Source: a virus. Taken from it: a DNA stretch of 41,519 nucleotides. The notes beneath the pieces are model-generated. The model was not told the origin of the DNA. It ran no database searches and was given only the letters and a program-made list of their open reading frames with translations. Of the stretch, positions 7,080-16,186 are shown piece after piece; position 1 is the stretch's first letter; each line of letters begins with the position of its first letter. The stretch spans positions 1 through 41,519 of the IMG/VR virus record IMGVR_UViG_3300042934_001367; one strand, given 5' to 3'. A program made the translations under genes and the position numbers.

Positions 7080-8381
7080 ATGAGTATTAAAATCAATAAA
7101 TTAGAGATAGAAAATGTCAAGAGAGTAAAAGCGGTAAAGATTGAACCAACTGCAAATGGGTTGACTGTCATTGGCGGTAAAAATAACCAGGGTAAAACAT
7201 CAATTTTGGATTCAATAGCTTGGGCACTGGGCGGAGATAAATACCGCCCTTCAGATGCACAGCGCAACGGTTCAGTAATACCACCTAACCTTCATATGGT
7301 AATGTCAAATGGTTTGATAGTTGAGCGTAAAGGTAAAAATTCAGACCTTAAGGTAATTGATCCAGAAGGCCAGAAAGGCGGTCAGCAGCTCCTGAATGAA
7401 TTTGTAGAACAACTTGCACTAGACCTACCTAAGTTCATGCAGTCAACAAGTAAAGAAAAAGCTAACACATTGCTGCAGATCATCGGAGTAGGAGACAAGC
7501 TTTTTGAAATAGAAAGACAAGAACAGGAAGTATATAATCGTCGTCGCACTATAGGTCAGATAGCAGACCAAAAGAAGAAGTTTGCCAAAGAGATGACTTA
7601 TTATCCGGATGCACCAAAGCAACCTATTTCAGCTTCAGAATTAATTAAACAGCAGCAAGAGATACTTGCCAAAAATGGAGAGAATCAGCGCAAACGAGAT
7701 CAGGCATTACATCTACATGCAGAAAGAAATCGTCTTGCAGAAAAAGTAAATATGTTAAAAGAAGAACTTGAAAAATACCAAAAGCAGCTTATTCAGGTAG
7801 ATATGGACATGAATACTGCTTATAAAACTTCTGAACAGCTTCACGATGAGTCCACTGAAGAACTTGAAAATAATATTACCAATATTGAAGCTATTAACCG
7901 CAAGGTACGTACTAACCTGGACAAGGACAAAGCTGAAGAAGATGCTCAGAACTATGAAAGTCAATACAATACACTGACAACTCAGATTGATGATTTAAGA
8001 AAGTCAAAAATTGATTTGCTGAAGAATGCAGAGCTTCCTCTTCAGGGCTTATCGGTTGAAGATGGAGAGCTTACATACAAAGGATTTAAATGGGACAACA
8101 TGTCCGGTTCAGACCAGCTTAAGGTATCTGCAGCTATAGTAAGAAAACTCAATCCTCAGTGTGGTTTCGTACTCCTGGATAAACTTGAACAAATGGATCT
8201 TGACACACTGAAAGAATTTGGCGCCTGGTTAGAATCTGAAGGACTTCAGGCAATAGCAACTAGAGTAAGCACGGGTGATGAATGCAGCATAATTATTGAA
8301 GATGGTTATGTAGCAGGAGCTGAAAAAATAGAAGACATAAAAGCGGAGGAAACTCCAAAATGGAAGGCTGGTGAGTTTTAA
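7080..8381 (+). CDS. SMC/RecF-like AAA ATPase
   Basis: The protein has 433 residues from ATG 7080. This start is preferred to ATG 7044 because AAGGAGG lies just before it. Walker A is GGKNNQGKTS (32-41). A long coiled coil lies in the middle (about 175-310). An ABC-signature-like SGSDQLKVS is followed by a Walker-B-like FVLLDKLEQMD in the last quarter. The DK in place of DE at the usual catalytic position is notable. Such ATPases sit beside single-strand annealing or exonuclease genes in phage recombination cassettes. The role here is in DNA recombination or repair, inferred. Confidence 0.8.
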   Translation: MSIKINKLEIENVKRVKAVKIEPTANGLTVIGGKNNQGKTSILDSIAWALGGDKYRPSDAQRNGSVIPPNLHMVMSNGLIVERKGKNSDLKVIDPEGQKGGQQLLNEFVEQLALDLPKFMQSTSKEKANTLLQIIGVGDKLFEIERQEQEVYNRRRTIGQIADQKKKFAKEMTYYPDAPKQPISASELIKQQQEILAKNGENQRKRDQALHLHAERNRLAEKVNMLKEELEKYQKQLIQVDMDMNTAYKTSEQLHDESTEELENNITNIEAINRKVRTNLDKDKAEEDAQNYESQYNTLTTQIDDLRKSKIDLLKNAELPLQGLSVEDGELTYKGFKWDNMSGSDQLKVSAAIVRKLNPQCGFVLLDKLEQMDLDTLKEFGAWLESEGLQAIATRVSTGDECSIIIEDGYVAGAEKIEDIKAEETPKWKAGEF

Positions 8382-9613
8382 TGAATGTAATAAAAGGAAA
8401 ATTGAGTAAACCTCAAAAAGTAGTTGTGTACGGTCCAGAAGGCGTAGGAAAATCAACTTTCGCATCTAAGTTCCCGGAAGCTTTGTTTATTGATACAGAG
8501 GACAGTACTGTAAATATGGATGTAGCTAGATTTCAAAAGCCATCATCATGGACAATGCTTCTTCAACAAATTGCTTATGTAAAAGCAAATCCGAAAATAT
8601 GCAGGACTTTAGTAATTGATACTGCAGACTGGGCAGAAAGACTTTGCTCCGAACATATTTGTTCAAAGGCTAATGTAAAAGGAATTGAAGACTTTGGATA
8701 TGGCAAAGGGTATGTATACCTGGAAGAGGAATTTGGAAGATTTTTAAATCAGCTTCAGGACATTATCGAATTAGGAATTAATGTAGTTGTTACAGCTCAT
8801 GCTGAAATCAAGAAAATTGAACAACCTGAAGAAATTGGCGGATATGATCATTGGCAAATGAAACTTGAAAAGAAGACAATGCCATTATTAAAAGAGTGGG
8901 CAGACATATTGCTTTTAGCAAATTATAAAGTGTATGTGGTCAATGTAGACAACCAGGGCGCATCCAAGGGCAAGAATAAAGCTCAAGGCGGAGCAAGAGT
9001 CATGCATACGACTCATAGTCCTTGGTGGGATGCCAAGAATAGACATGACCTGCCTGATGAGCTGCCATTCAATTATAATGAGATAGCTCATATATTTGGC
9101 AATAAGCAAGCACCACCTGTTTATACAAATCAAACAGTAAAGATAGAGCAGTCTATAGCTCAGATTAATGAAAATGATAGATTTGAAAAAGATACTTATT
9201 TCTATCATCCTGAAAGTGATGCATATTTCATATGTAAGAAGGGTGAGGAAGTTCCAACGGATCCTGACTTTCAATTATCAAATGAAATAACAAAAGCTCA
9301 ATATGAAAAAGGAATAGCAATACAGCAAAACAATAGTAAGCCTACACCTGAGGCACCTAAAAACAATTTAAAGGGCATTCCCAAGGCCTTAGCGGATTTA
9401 ATGAAGCAAAACGGTGTATCTGTAAATGAGATTCAGGCAGTTGTTGCTCAGCGTGGTTATTATCCACAAAATACACCAGTTGAGAATTATGATCCTAATT
9501 TTATTAACGGAGTATTAGTTGGAGCATGGCCACAAGTTTTCATAATGATTCAGGAATACAAAGCAGCACACGACATCTTCACACCAGTTGATGATGAAGA
9601 TATACCATTTTAA
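8381..9613 (+). CDS. Sak4-like RecA-fold ATPase (AAA_24 type)
   Basis: The protein has 410 residues. Walker A is GPEGVGKST (18-26), Walker B is RTLVIDTAD (75-82), and a VVTAHAEIKK motif follows, the typical layout of phage nucleotide-binding proteins related to Sak4 single-strand annealing proteins. The C-terminal part (about 300-400) is not recognised. The start overlaps the stop of the preceding ATPase gene by one base, and the DUF669 single-strand-binding-like gene follows, which together make a recombination module. Confidence 0.8.
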   Translation: MNVIKGKLSKPQKVVVYGPEGVGKSTFASKFPEALFIDTEDSTVNMDVARFQKPSSWTMLLQQIAYVKANPKICRTLVIDTADWAERLCSEHICSKANVKGIEDFGYGKGYVYLEEEFGRFLNQLQDIIELGINVVVTAHAEIKKIEQPEEIGGYDHWQMKLEKKTMPLLKEWADILLLANYKVYVVNVDNQGASKGKNKAQGGARVMHTTHSPWWDAKNRHDLPDELPFNYNEIAHIFGNKQAPPVYTNQTVKIEQSIAQINENDRFEKDTYFYHPESDAYFICKKGEEVPTDPDFQLSNEITKAQYEKGIAIQQNNSKPTPEAPKNNLKGIPKALADLMKQNGVSVNEIQAVVAQRGYYPQNTPVENYDPNFINGVLVGAWPQVFIMIQEYKAAHDIFTPVDDEDIPF

Positions 9614-9625
9614 AGGAGAAAAATT

Positions 9626-9796
9626 ATGAATTGTGGACCTTGCGAAAATTTAAATCGTTCAAGAAAAAAATGCAACAAATATAACAAAAAACTTGGATAT
9701 ATGAGTTACAAAAGTATAAGCATTTCACTTACATCTTATAAAAAATGTAAGGAATGCATGAATGACAATAATCAGGAGGATAAAAGACATGAATGA
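9626..9796 (+). CDS. Small four-Cys protein
   Basis: The protein has 56 residues. MNCGPCENLNRSRKKCNK contains C3, C6 and C16; a second knuckle CKEC sits near residue 41. AAAGGAG is well placed before the ATG. The end overlaps the start of the DUF669 gene in another frame. It is probably a zinc-binding phage protein; function unknown. Confidence 0.5.
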   Translation: MNCGPCENLNRSRKKCNKYNKKLGYMSYKSISISLTSYKKCKECMNDNNQEDKRHE

Positions 9797-10238
9797 TATT
9801 GAAAGAGAATTGGGTTGGGATGAACCAATAGAAAAAGATGGTCCCGAGTTTGTAATACTTCCAGAGGGAGATTATGATTTTGTAGTGACAGAGTTTGAAA
9901 GAGGAAGACATAACGGAAGTGATAAATTGCCACCATGTAACAAGGCAATTGTTACTATAAAAATAGAAGGTCCTGAAGGTATATCTAACATTAAACATAA
10001 TTTATTCCTACATAGTAAAACCGAAGGAATGTTATGTGCATTTTTTACAGCTATAGGTCAAAGAAAAAAAGGCGAAAAGGTACAAATGAATTGGAATGCT
10101 GTTGTTGGTTCTACAGGAAGAGCAAAAGTAGCGATTAAGAAGTGGACATATGAAGGTAAAGATTACGAAGGTAATGAAATAAAAAAATTCTATGAGCCAG
10201 ATGAAAATAATGTGAAATTCCAGGCCGGGAGGTTTTAG
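9789..10238 (+). CDS. DUF669 family protein (likely ssDNA-binding)
   Basis: The protein has 149 residues from ATG 9789, chosen because AGGAGG lies immediately upstream, unlike ATG 9762. The front (PEFVILPEGDYDFVVTEFER) and the later beta strands match the DUF669 pattern found next to Sak4-like ATPases and helicases in phages. Proteins of this group are thought to bind single-stranded DNA. Here it links the recombination ATPase to the helicase gene two bases downstream. Confidence 0.78.
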   Translation: MNDIERELGWDEPIEKDGPEFVILPEGDYDFVVTEFERGRHNGSDKLPPCNKAIVTIKIEGPEGISNIKHNLFLHSKTEGMLCAFFTAIGQRKKGEKVQMNWNAVVGSTGRAKVAIKKWTYEGKDYEGNEIKKFYEPDENNVKFQAGRF

Positions 10239-10240
10239 CC

Positions 10241-11851
10241 ATGCAACTAAGACCTTATCAGCAGGCTGCCAGAGAAGCAATTCTGAACGAATGGGATAAG
10301 GGAAACAAAAAAACACTTTTGGTGCTTCCTACTGGTACAGGAAAGACAATTGTTTTTTCAGGTGTTGCTGAGGATTGTGTTCGAAACGGTGAGCGAGTGT
10401 TAATCATGGCTCACCGTGGAGAGCTTCTCGACCAGGCAGCAGATAAACTCAGTAAAGCCACTGGACTTGGATGTGCAGTTGAAAAGGCAGAAGATAGCTG
10501 CCTAGGGAGTTGGTTTAGGGTGGTGGTAGGATCTGTTCAGACGCTTATGAGAGAAAAGCGTCTCGGACAGTTTCCTAAAAACTTCTTTAATACAATAATC
10601 GTTGATGAGGCACATCACTGTATTTCAGAGAGCTATCAAAAAGTATTATCCTATTTTGACCAGGCTAAAGTATTAGGGGTTACAGCTACACCAGACCGTG
10701 GAGATATGAAGAACCTTGGTACTTATTTTGAGAGCCTGGCATATGAGTATACACTGCCTAAAGCAATCAAAGAAGGTTATTTATGTCCCATAAAAGCACA
10801 GACTATTCCGCTTAAATTAGACCTTAGTGGTGTTGGACAACAAGCCGGAGATTTTAAAACAAGTGACTTAGGAACAGCATTAGATCCTTATCTTTATCAG
10901 ATAGCAGAAGAGATGGCCAAGTATTGCTTGGAAAGAAAAACAGTTGTGTTTTTACCTCTTGTAAAGACAAGCCAAAAGTTCAGAAATATATTACAAGAAA
11001 AGGGTTTTGAAGCTGCAGAGGTAAACGGAGACAGCAAGGACAGGGCTGAAGTTTTAGCAGATTTTGACGCAGGTAAATACAATGTTCTGTGTAACTCAAT
11101 GCTTCTTACAGAAGGTTGGGACTGTCCATCAGTAGACTGTATAGTGGCACTTAGACCAACAAAGTTGCGAAGCCTTTACAGTCAAATGGTAGGACGTGGG
11201 ACAAGATTGAATCCTGGTAAAGATCACTTATTATTACTTGATTTTCTCTGGCACACTGAACGCCATGAGCTCTGTCATCCGGCGCACCTAATTTGCGAAA
11301 ATGAAGAAGTTGCACAAAAGATGACAGAAAATATAGAAGTTGCAGGGTGCCCTGTAGATATAGAAGAAGCTGAGCAGCAAGCTACTGAGGATGTTGTTTC
11401 GCAGAGAGAAGAAGCACTGGCCAAACTACTTAAAGAAATGAAAAACCGTAAACGCAAACTTGTAGATCCCTTGCATTTTGAAATGAGCATCCAGGCTGAA
11501 GACTTATCAAGTTATGTCCCTGCATTTGGTTGGGAAATGGGACCGCCTTCAGATAAACAGATTAAAACTCTTGAAAAGCTTGGTATTTTCCCGGATGAAA
11601 TTGACAATGCCGGCAAAGCAACAAAGCTGCTTGAAAGACTTGATAAGAGACGCAGCGAAGGATTAACTACTCCAAGACAAATAAGATTTCTTGAAAGCAG
11701 AGGTTTTGAACATGTAGGAACATGGCAATTTGAACCTGCTAAAAATCTAATTGATAGGATAGCAGCGAATGGCTGGAAGATACCAAGAGATATAAAACCT
11801 AATGAGTATGTACCTGAATTTGTGAAACATGATGAGGGAATAGGATGGTAG
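10241..11851 (+). CDS. DEAD/DEAH-box superfamily 2 helicase
   Basis: The protein has 536 residues. Motif I is PTGTGKT (30-36), motif II VDEAHH (121-126), motif III TATP (148-151). The second RecA domain ends with QMVGRGTRLNPGK (motif VI). The last 130 residues are an extra domain ending in a segment (RQIRFLESRGFEHVGTWQFE) typical of phage SF2 helicases. It unwinds DNA during phage replication. The stop overlaps the primase-helicase start by seven bases. Confidence 0.92.
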   Translation: MQLRPYQQAAREAILNEWDKGNKKTLLVLPTGTGKTIVFSGVAEDCVRNGERVLIMAHRGELLDQAADKLSKATGLGCAVEKAEDSCLGSWFRVVVGSVQTLMREKRLGQFPKNFFNTIIVDEAHHCISESYQKVLSYFDQAKVLGVTATPDRGDMKNLGTYFESLAYEYTLPKAIKEGYLCPIKAQTIPLKLDLSGVGQQAGDFKTSDLGTALDPYLYQIAEEMAKYCLERKTVVFLPLVKTSQKFRNILQEKGFEAAEVNGDSKDRAEVLADFDAGKYNVLCNSMLLTEGWDCPSVDCIVALRPTKLRSLYSQMVGRGTRLNPGKDHLLLLDFLWHTERHELCHPAHLICENEEVAQKMTENIEVAGCPVDIEEAEQQATEDVVSQREEALAKLLKEMKNRKRKLVDPLHFEMSIQAEDLSSYVPAFGWEMGPPSDKQIKTLEKLGIFPDEIDNAGKATKLLERLDKRRSEGLTTPRQIRFLESRGFEHVGTWQFEPAKNLIDRIAANGWKIPRDIKPNEYVPEFVKHDEGIGW

Positions 11852-14073
11852 ACAATAAGAATGACTTAATTGAAATATTAGAATATATCGACCCGTCACT
11901 ACTCGATTACCAGGAATGGGTCAATGTAGGAATGGCACTCAAGGAAGATGGACATACAGCCTCAGAATGGGAAACATGGAGCAGCAAAGACTCAAAAAGG
12001 TACCATCCTGGTGAATGTTTCAAAAAGTGGGACAGCTTCAGGGGCAATAGTAAGCCGGTTACAGCCGGCACTATTGTCCAGATGGCTAAGGACCAGGGAT
12101 GGCTTCCTAAACAATATTCAAACGATAAGGAAAGTAAAGAATTAGACTGGGATGACATAATAGGTTCCAAAGATGAAATGGTTATAGTTGATAAAAACTG
12201 GCTTGAAGGAAAAGACATTGAGGAACCTAACGATTGGAATCCAGTTGGTCAACTTGTTAGATACCTAGAAATATTATTCGAAGCTTCAGAGAATGTCGGC
12301 TATGTAACAGATAGTTGGGAGAAGGAAGGTAAATTTCTCCCAACAAAGGGAGCATGGGACAGGACAGCCGGAGAGCTCATTCAGCAGCTTAATAACTGCG
12401 ATGGTGATATTGGATCCGTTCTGGGAGACTACAAGGAAGAAGCCGGCGCTTGGATCAGGTTCAATCCTCTGGATGGCAAAGGCGTTAAGAATGAGAACGT
12501 TACAGACTTCAGATATGCATTGGTTGAGTCAGACGACATGCCTATTGACCAACAAAACGCAATATACAGGGAACTTGATTTGCCTATAGCGTGTCTGGTA
12601 CATAGCGGTGGTAAAAGCCTTCATGCAATTGTAAGGATTGATGCAGGCGATTATGACGAATACAGGAAACGCGTTGACTACCTTTACAACGTATGTAAGA
12701 AAAATGGGCTTAAAGTTGATAATCAAAATAGAAATCCTTCTAGGTTAAGTCGTATGCCAGGTATCATGAGAAAAGGGCAAAAACAGTTCCTGGTAGATAC
12801 CAATATAGGCAAGGAAAGCTGGAAGGAATGGCAAGAATGGATTGAAGGTATAAATGATGATCTTCCTGATCCGGAGAGCATGGCTGCTGTATGGGACAAT
12901 CTTCCGGAGCTGTCTCCGTCATTAATAGATGGTGTACTTCGACAAGGACATAAAATGTTATTGGCAGGTCCAAGTAAAGCGGGTAAATCTTTTGCTCTTA
13001 TAGAGCTATGTTGTGCAATTGCTGAAGGTAAGAAGTGGATGAACTGGAATTGTGCTCAGGGAAAGATCATGTATGTAAACTTAGAACTTGACAGGGCAAG
13101 CTGCTTACATAGGTTTAAGGATGTTTATGAGGGATTAGGTTGGCAACCAAACAACCTGCAGAACATTGATATATGGAACTTAAGGGGTAAGTCAGTACCT
13201 ATGGATAAACTTGCGCCTAAGCTCATCAGGAGGGCTGCAAAGAAGAACTACATTGCGATAATAATTGACCCTATTTACAAGATTATAACTGGAGACGAAA
13301 ACAGCGCGGACCAGATGGCTCACTTTACAAATCAGTTTGATAAGGTTTGTACAGAGCTTGGTTCGGCAGTAATTTATTGTCACCATCACAGCAAAGGAAG
13401 CCAAGGTAATAAGCGAAGCATGGACAGAGCTTCTGGATCAGGAGTGTTTGCACGTGACCCTGATGCACTTCTAGACTTAATCGAATTAGATTTATCTGAA
13501 GCTATGATTAGCCAGGAAGTGAACAAAGCAATGTGCGGCGTTTATGAAAAATGGATTAAAAAGTATGTTGCTAATTGGGAAGAAGAAGTATCACAGGATG
13601 ATTTATGCTCTGCTATGGCAATGGGTAATTTAAGCAATAAGTTGTTACGACCAGAGATTTTTGACAAAGTAAAAATAGAAATTAATGAAACTAACAAAGC
13701 AGTAAGCCAGCGTACTGCATGGCGTATTGAAGCTACTTTGAGAGAGTTCCCTAGTTTTGCTCCTATAAACCTGTGGTTTGAATATCCGGTTCATAGAGTT
13801 GATACAGTGGGAGTATTAAAAGGTGTTGAAGCTGAAGGTGAAAAGGCGCCGTGGCAAAAGGCGATGGAGAAGAGAAAACCTAAAGAAAAGAAAGAAAAAG
13901 ATAGGAAGGCTTCTCTTGAAACAGCATTTGATGCATGTAGCCTAAGCGGAAAAGTTACAATTGACGATTTGAAAGAATATATGGGAGTTACCGAAAAAAC
14001 CGTAAGAAATCGGATAAAAGAACACGGTGGATTTTGGGTCGAAGAAAGCGAAGTCGGAAGGAAAAAAACATAA
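11845..14073 (+). CDS. Primase-helicase (PriCT_2 + AEP-like + RepA-like ATPase)
   Basis: The protein has 742 residues. Residues 5-85 are a PriCT_2-type domain (DYQEWVNVGMALKEDG). Residues about 190-310 look like an archaeo-eukaryotic primase core (FRYALVESDD, LVHSGGKSLHAIVRID). Residues about 360-550 are a RecA-fold helicase: Walker A GPSKAGKS (375-382), Walker B IIIDP (D475) and YCHHHSKG (511-518). A small HTH ends the protein (DLKEYMGVTEKTVRNRIKEH). It would prime and unwind at the origin. The repeats in 14060-14250 begin in its last codons, as is usual for an initiator beside its origin. Confidence 0.85.
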   Translation: MVDNKNDLIEILEYIDPSLLDYQEWVNVGMALKEDGHTASEWETWSSKDSKRYHPGECFKKWDSFRGNSKPVTAGTIVQMAKDQGWLPKQYSNDKESKELDWDDIIGSKDEMVIVDKNWLEGKDIEEPNDWNPVGQLVRYLEILFEASENVGYVTDSWEKEGKFLPTKGAWDRTAGELIQQLNNCDGDIGSVLGDYKEEAGAWIRFNPLDGKGVKNENVTDFRYALVESDDMPIDQQNAIYRELDLPIACLVHSGGKSLHAIVRIDAGDYDEYRKRVDYLYNVCKKNGLKVDNQNRNPSRLSRMPGIMRKGQKQFLVDTNIGKESWKEWQEWIEGINDDLPDPESMAAVWDNLPELSPSLIDGVLRQGHKMLLAGPSKAGKSFALIELCCAIAEGKKWMNWNCAQGKIMYVNLELDRASCLHRFKDVYEGLGWQPNNLQNIDIWNLRGKSVPMDKLAPKLIRRAAKKNYIAIIIDPIYKIITGDENSADQMAHFTNQFDKVCTELGSAVIYCHHHSKGSQGNKRSMDRASGSGVFARDPDALLDLIELDLSEAMISQEVNKAMCGVYEKWIKKYVANWEEEVSQDDLCSAMAMGNLSNKLLRPEIFDKVKIEINETNKAVSQRTAWRIEATLREFPSFAPINLWFEYPVHRVDTVGVLKGVEAEGEKAPWQKAMEKRKPKEKKEKDRKASLETAFDACSLSGKVTIDDLKEYMGVTEKTVRNRIKEHGGFWVEESEVGRKKT

Positions 14074-14250
14074 AATTTCCCTATTTCCCTAGGGAAGAAA
14101 AAAACATAAATTAAGTTATTTTCCCTAAGAGAGAAAAAGAAAAAATACGTTATTTTCCCTTGACTTTTTAGACGGAAAAAAACATGTTTTAAGTTATTTT
14201 CCCTAGGGAAGAAAAAAACATTATATAAATATATATATTTTCCTTTCCCT
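14060..14250. repeat. Iteron-like repeat cluster, possible phage origin
   Basis: TTTCCCT occurs six times (14076, 14084, 14120, 14154, 14198, 14244). AGGGAAGAAAAAAACAT is repeated exactly at 14091-14107 and 14205-14221. TTAAGTTATTTTCCCT is repeated at 14111-14126 and 14189-14204. GGAAAAAAACAT is repeated at 14060-14071 and 14174-14185. Two CCCTAGGG palindromes occur, and a pure A/T stretch follows at 14221-14240. An AT-rich, repeat-dense tract directly behind the primase-helicase gene is a natural candidate for the replication origin. This is an inference. Confidence 0.6.
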
Positions 14251-14265
14251 CACTCCGCTCGACCC

Positions 14266-14328
14266 GTCAAGGGGGTAAGTAGTCGTGCGTCAAGCTCACG
14301 CACGACGACTCCTTCCCCTATCCTTGAC
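14266..14328. other. Large imperfect hairpin downstream of the repeats
   Basis: The outer arms GTCAAGG (14266-14272) and CCTTGAC (14322-14328) pair, as do middle GGGG/CCCC tracts. The inner arms GTCGTGCGT (14282-14290) and ACGCACGAC (14298-14306) pair perfectly around a 7-base loop. The G+C-rich structure stands out in an AT-rich setting. No T run follows, so it is not an ordinary terminator. It may be part of the origin or a leader structure of the methylase mRNA, whose ATG lies three bases after it. Confidence 0.6.
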
Positions 14329-14331
14329 TAA

Positions 14332-15183
14332 ATGAAACTTTTAAAAAGAAAAAAGGTGATAGAAATTAAAAATGCAATTTTAAAATACCCTGGAAGCAAA
14401 TGGAGAATAGCAAAGTGGATAATATCACACTTCCCGAAACATCACAGTTACCTAGAACCGTATGCAGGGAGTTTGGCAGTTTTATTTAATAAGCCACTAA
14501 GCAATATAGAAACGGTAAATGATCTGAATCATGATGTAGTTAACTTCTTTAGATGTATAAGAGAAGATTCGGAAAGACTTGCAAGGATTATTGAAGCTAC
14601 ACCATACAGTAGGTATGAATACGACCAAATGTACTATGCTGATACACCGGATTGCGACTTTGAGAAAGCAAGACAATTTCTTGTGAAATGTTGGCAAGGT
14701 CATGGGTACCGTATTAATCAGTACAAAGTAGGTTGGAAAAATGATGTGCAAGGTAGAGAAAAAGCATATGCTATGAAGCATTGGAATGAGCTTCCTGAAA
14801 GAATATTGCTTGCATCTGAAAGGTTAAAACAAGTTCAAATAGAATGCATGCCAGCAATTGAGTTGATTGAGAGATTTAAGTTTTCGGATGTATTGATATA
14901 CGCAGATCCTCCGTACCTTATGGAGACACGAACAGCTCATACAAAGCAACAGTATTCACATGAAATGTTAGATGAGCAGAGCCACATAGAATTACTTGAA
15001 GTATTACTACAACATCCAGGGCCTGTGATTATATCAGGATATGAATCTGAATTATATAAGGAAATGTTAGAAAATAGGGGCTGGACAAAGGATGTCATTA
15101 CAAGCAGTGATCAGTCAAGTAAACCGAGAACAGAAGTTATTTGGATGAATTACGAATTAAAGCAAATAAGGATGGAGATATAA
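14332..15183 (+). CDS. dam: Dam-type DNA adenine N6-methyltransferase
   Basis: The protein has 283 residues. The class D12 pattern is clear: KYPGSKWRIAKWI at about 18-30 (SAM-binding loop), YLEPYAGSLAVLF, and the catalytic DPPYL motif in the last third. Phage Dam enzymes protect DNA from host restriction or mark it for packaging. ATG 14332 has no ribosome site and follows a hairpin. GTG 14356, or ATT 14365 behind AAAGGTGAT, are alternative starts that keep the whole catalytic domain. Target site unknown from sequence. Confidence 0.88.
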   Translation: MKLLKRKKVIEIKNAILKYPGSKWRIAKWIISHFPKHHSYLEPYAGSLAVLFNKPLSNIETVNDLNHDVVNFFRCIREDSERLARIIEATPYSRYEYDQMYYADTPDCDFEKARQFLVKCWQGHGYRINQYKVGWKNDVQGREKAYAMKHWNELPERILLASERLKQVQIECMPAIELIERFKFSDVLIYADPPYLMETRTAHTKQQYSHEMLDEQSHIELLEVLLQHPGPVIISGYESELYKEMLENRGWTKDVITSSDQSSKPRTEVIWMNYELKQIRMEI

Positions 15184-15579
15184 ATGACAACTGAATTTTT
15201 TCTGCCGATAATACCGCCAACTAAGACGCACCAGGAGAAACAAATCAAGGTTGTGAAAGACAAACCAATAGTATATGAACCAGCTGAACTTAAAGCAGTA
15301 AGGACTAAGCTTATGGCTCACCTTGGGCAGCATGTACCTAAAGAAAAATATACTGGAGCTGTTAGACTAACAACTAAGTGGCTGTTCCCTTCCGGTAAGC
15401 ACCAGAACGGTACATATAAGACAACAAAGCCTGATACTGATAACTTGGTTAAGATGCTAAAGGACGTTATGACAGACTTAAATTATTGGACTGATGATAG
15501 CTTAGTTGCTTCGGAGATAACTGAAAAGTTTTGGGCAGACAGACCTGGTATTTATGTCAAGATTGAAGAATTGGAGTGA
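15184..15579 (+). CDS. rusA: RusA-family Holliday junction resolvase
   Basis: The protein has 131 residues. RusA features are visible: an N-terminal PIIPPTKTHQ strand-loop and the acidic cluster KPDTDNLVKMLKDVMTDLNY, then WTDDSLV, which carries the catalytic aspartates. The enzyme cuts four-way junctions so phage DNA can be packaged. GGAGATATAA precedes the ATG. The gene lies directly behind the methylase gene. Confidence 0.9.
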   Translation: MTTEFFLPIIPPTKTHQEKQIKVVKDKPIVYEPAELKAVRTKLMAHLGQHVPKEKYTGAVRLTTKWLFPSGKHQNGTYKTTKPDTDNLVKMLKDVMTDLNYWTDDSLVASEITEKFWADRPGIYVKIEELE

Positions 15580-15584
15580 TGTGC

Positions 15585-15863
15585 ATGGATGATCCAAGAA
15601 CAGATTTACCTGATACTGAATTGTGGACAACTTTCTTAATGATTGCAATGCTTGTGGATGAGCAACTTGCATACATTTTACATGGTTTCAGGTGTGCAGG
15701 AGCTAGGTTAATAAAAACTAATGCCGGCTATGTAATGCGTCCAGAGTTCAATAAAGACTCATTGTGGCAGAACCAAAAGGAATATGAAGAAGATAAAACT
15801 ATTTGGCTTATTAAATATACACAAGATATTATTAATTTACTTGATAAACTTGGACAGATTTAA
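15585..15863 (+). CDS. Unknown phage protein
   Basis: The protein has 92 residues. Three Met or GTG starts lie close together; ATG 15585 is chosen because GGAG at 15573-15576 is eight bases upstream. The protein is helical and rich in aromatic residues (LWTTFLMIAMLVDEQLAYIL, HGFRCAGARLIKTNAGYVMR). Similar small proteins lie between RusA and late-regulator genes in clostridial phages as I know them. Function unknown. Confidence 0.6.
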   Translation: MDDPRTDLPDTELWTTFLMIAMLVDEQLAYILHGFRCAGARLIKTNAGYVMRPEFNKDSLWQNQKEYEEDKTIWLIKYTQDIINLLDKLGQI

Positions 15864-15963
15864 TTAAATAAAATTCTATATAACTTTGGGATTAATTAAC
15901 TGCTATATAATTCTTTCTAAAGAGAAAAATAACTTTACACTAATTTCAAAGGAGCATTACAAA

Positions 15964-16134
15964 ATGGTGCCTTGTTTAAATTGCAAGAATAGGTATCTTG
16001 GGTGTCATGATAGCTGTAATTATTATAAAGAATTTAAAGATGAAAAAGAAATAATAAACAATAATTACCGGCACTATATGGAAAGTTATAGTGCCGGTAT
16101 AAGAAATAGAAAGTTTGAAATGAAAAGAGGATAA
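15964..16134 (+). CDS. Small Cys-rich protein
   Basis: The protein has 56 residues from ATG 15964 (AAAGGAG upstream). An in-frame ATG at 15886 has no ribosome site. MVPCLNCKNRYLGCHDSCNY holds four Cys in a tight cluster, a likely zinc site. A 13-bp perfect hairpin lies in its coding sequence (16066-16099). Function unknown. Confidence 0.55.
   Translation: MVPCLNCKNRYLGCHDSCNYYKEFKDEKEIINNNYRHYMESYSAGIRNRKFEMKRG
16066..16099. repeat. Perfect 13-bp inverted repeat inside a small gene
   Basis: TACCGGCACTATA (16066-16078) and TATAGTGCCGGTA (16087-16099) are exact complements with an 8-base loop. No T run follows. A perfect stem inside a coding region is unlikely by chance and may affect mRNA processing or act as a protein site. 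Confidence 0.75.
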
Positions 16135-16186
16135 TAGTGAATGAAGATAAGTGGAAGACCTAAAATAATAACAAGGAGCTTGGAAT

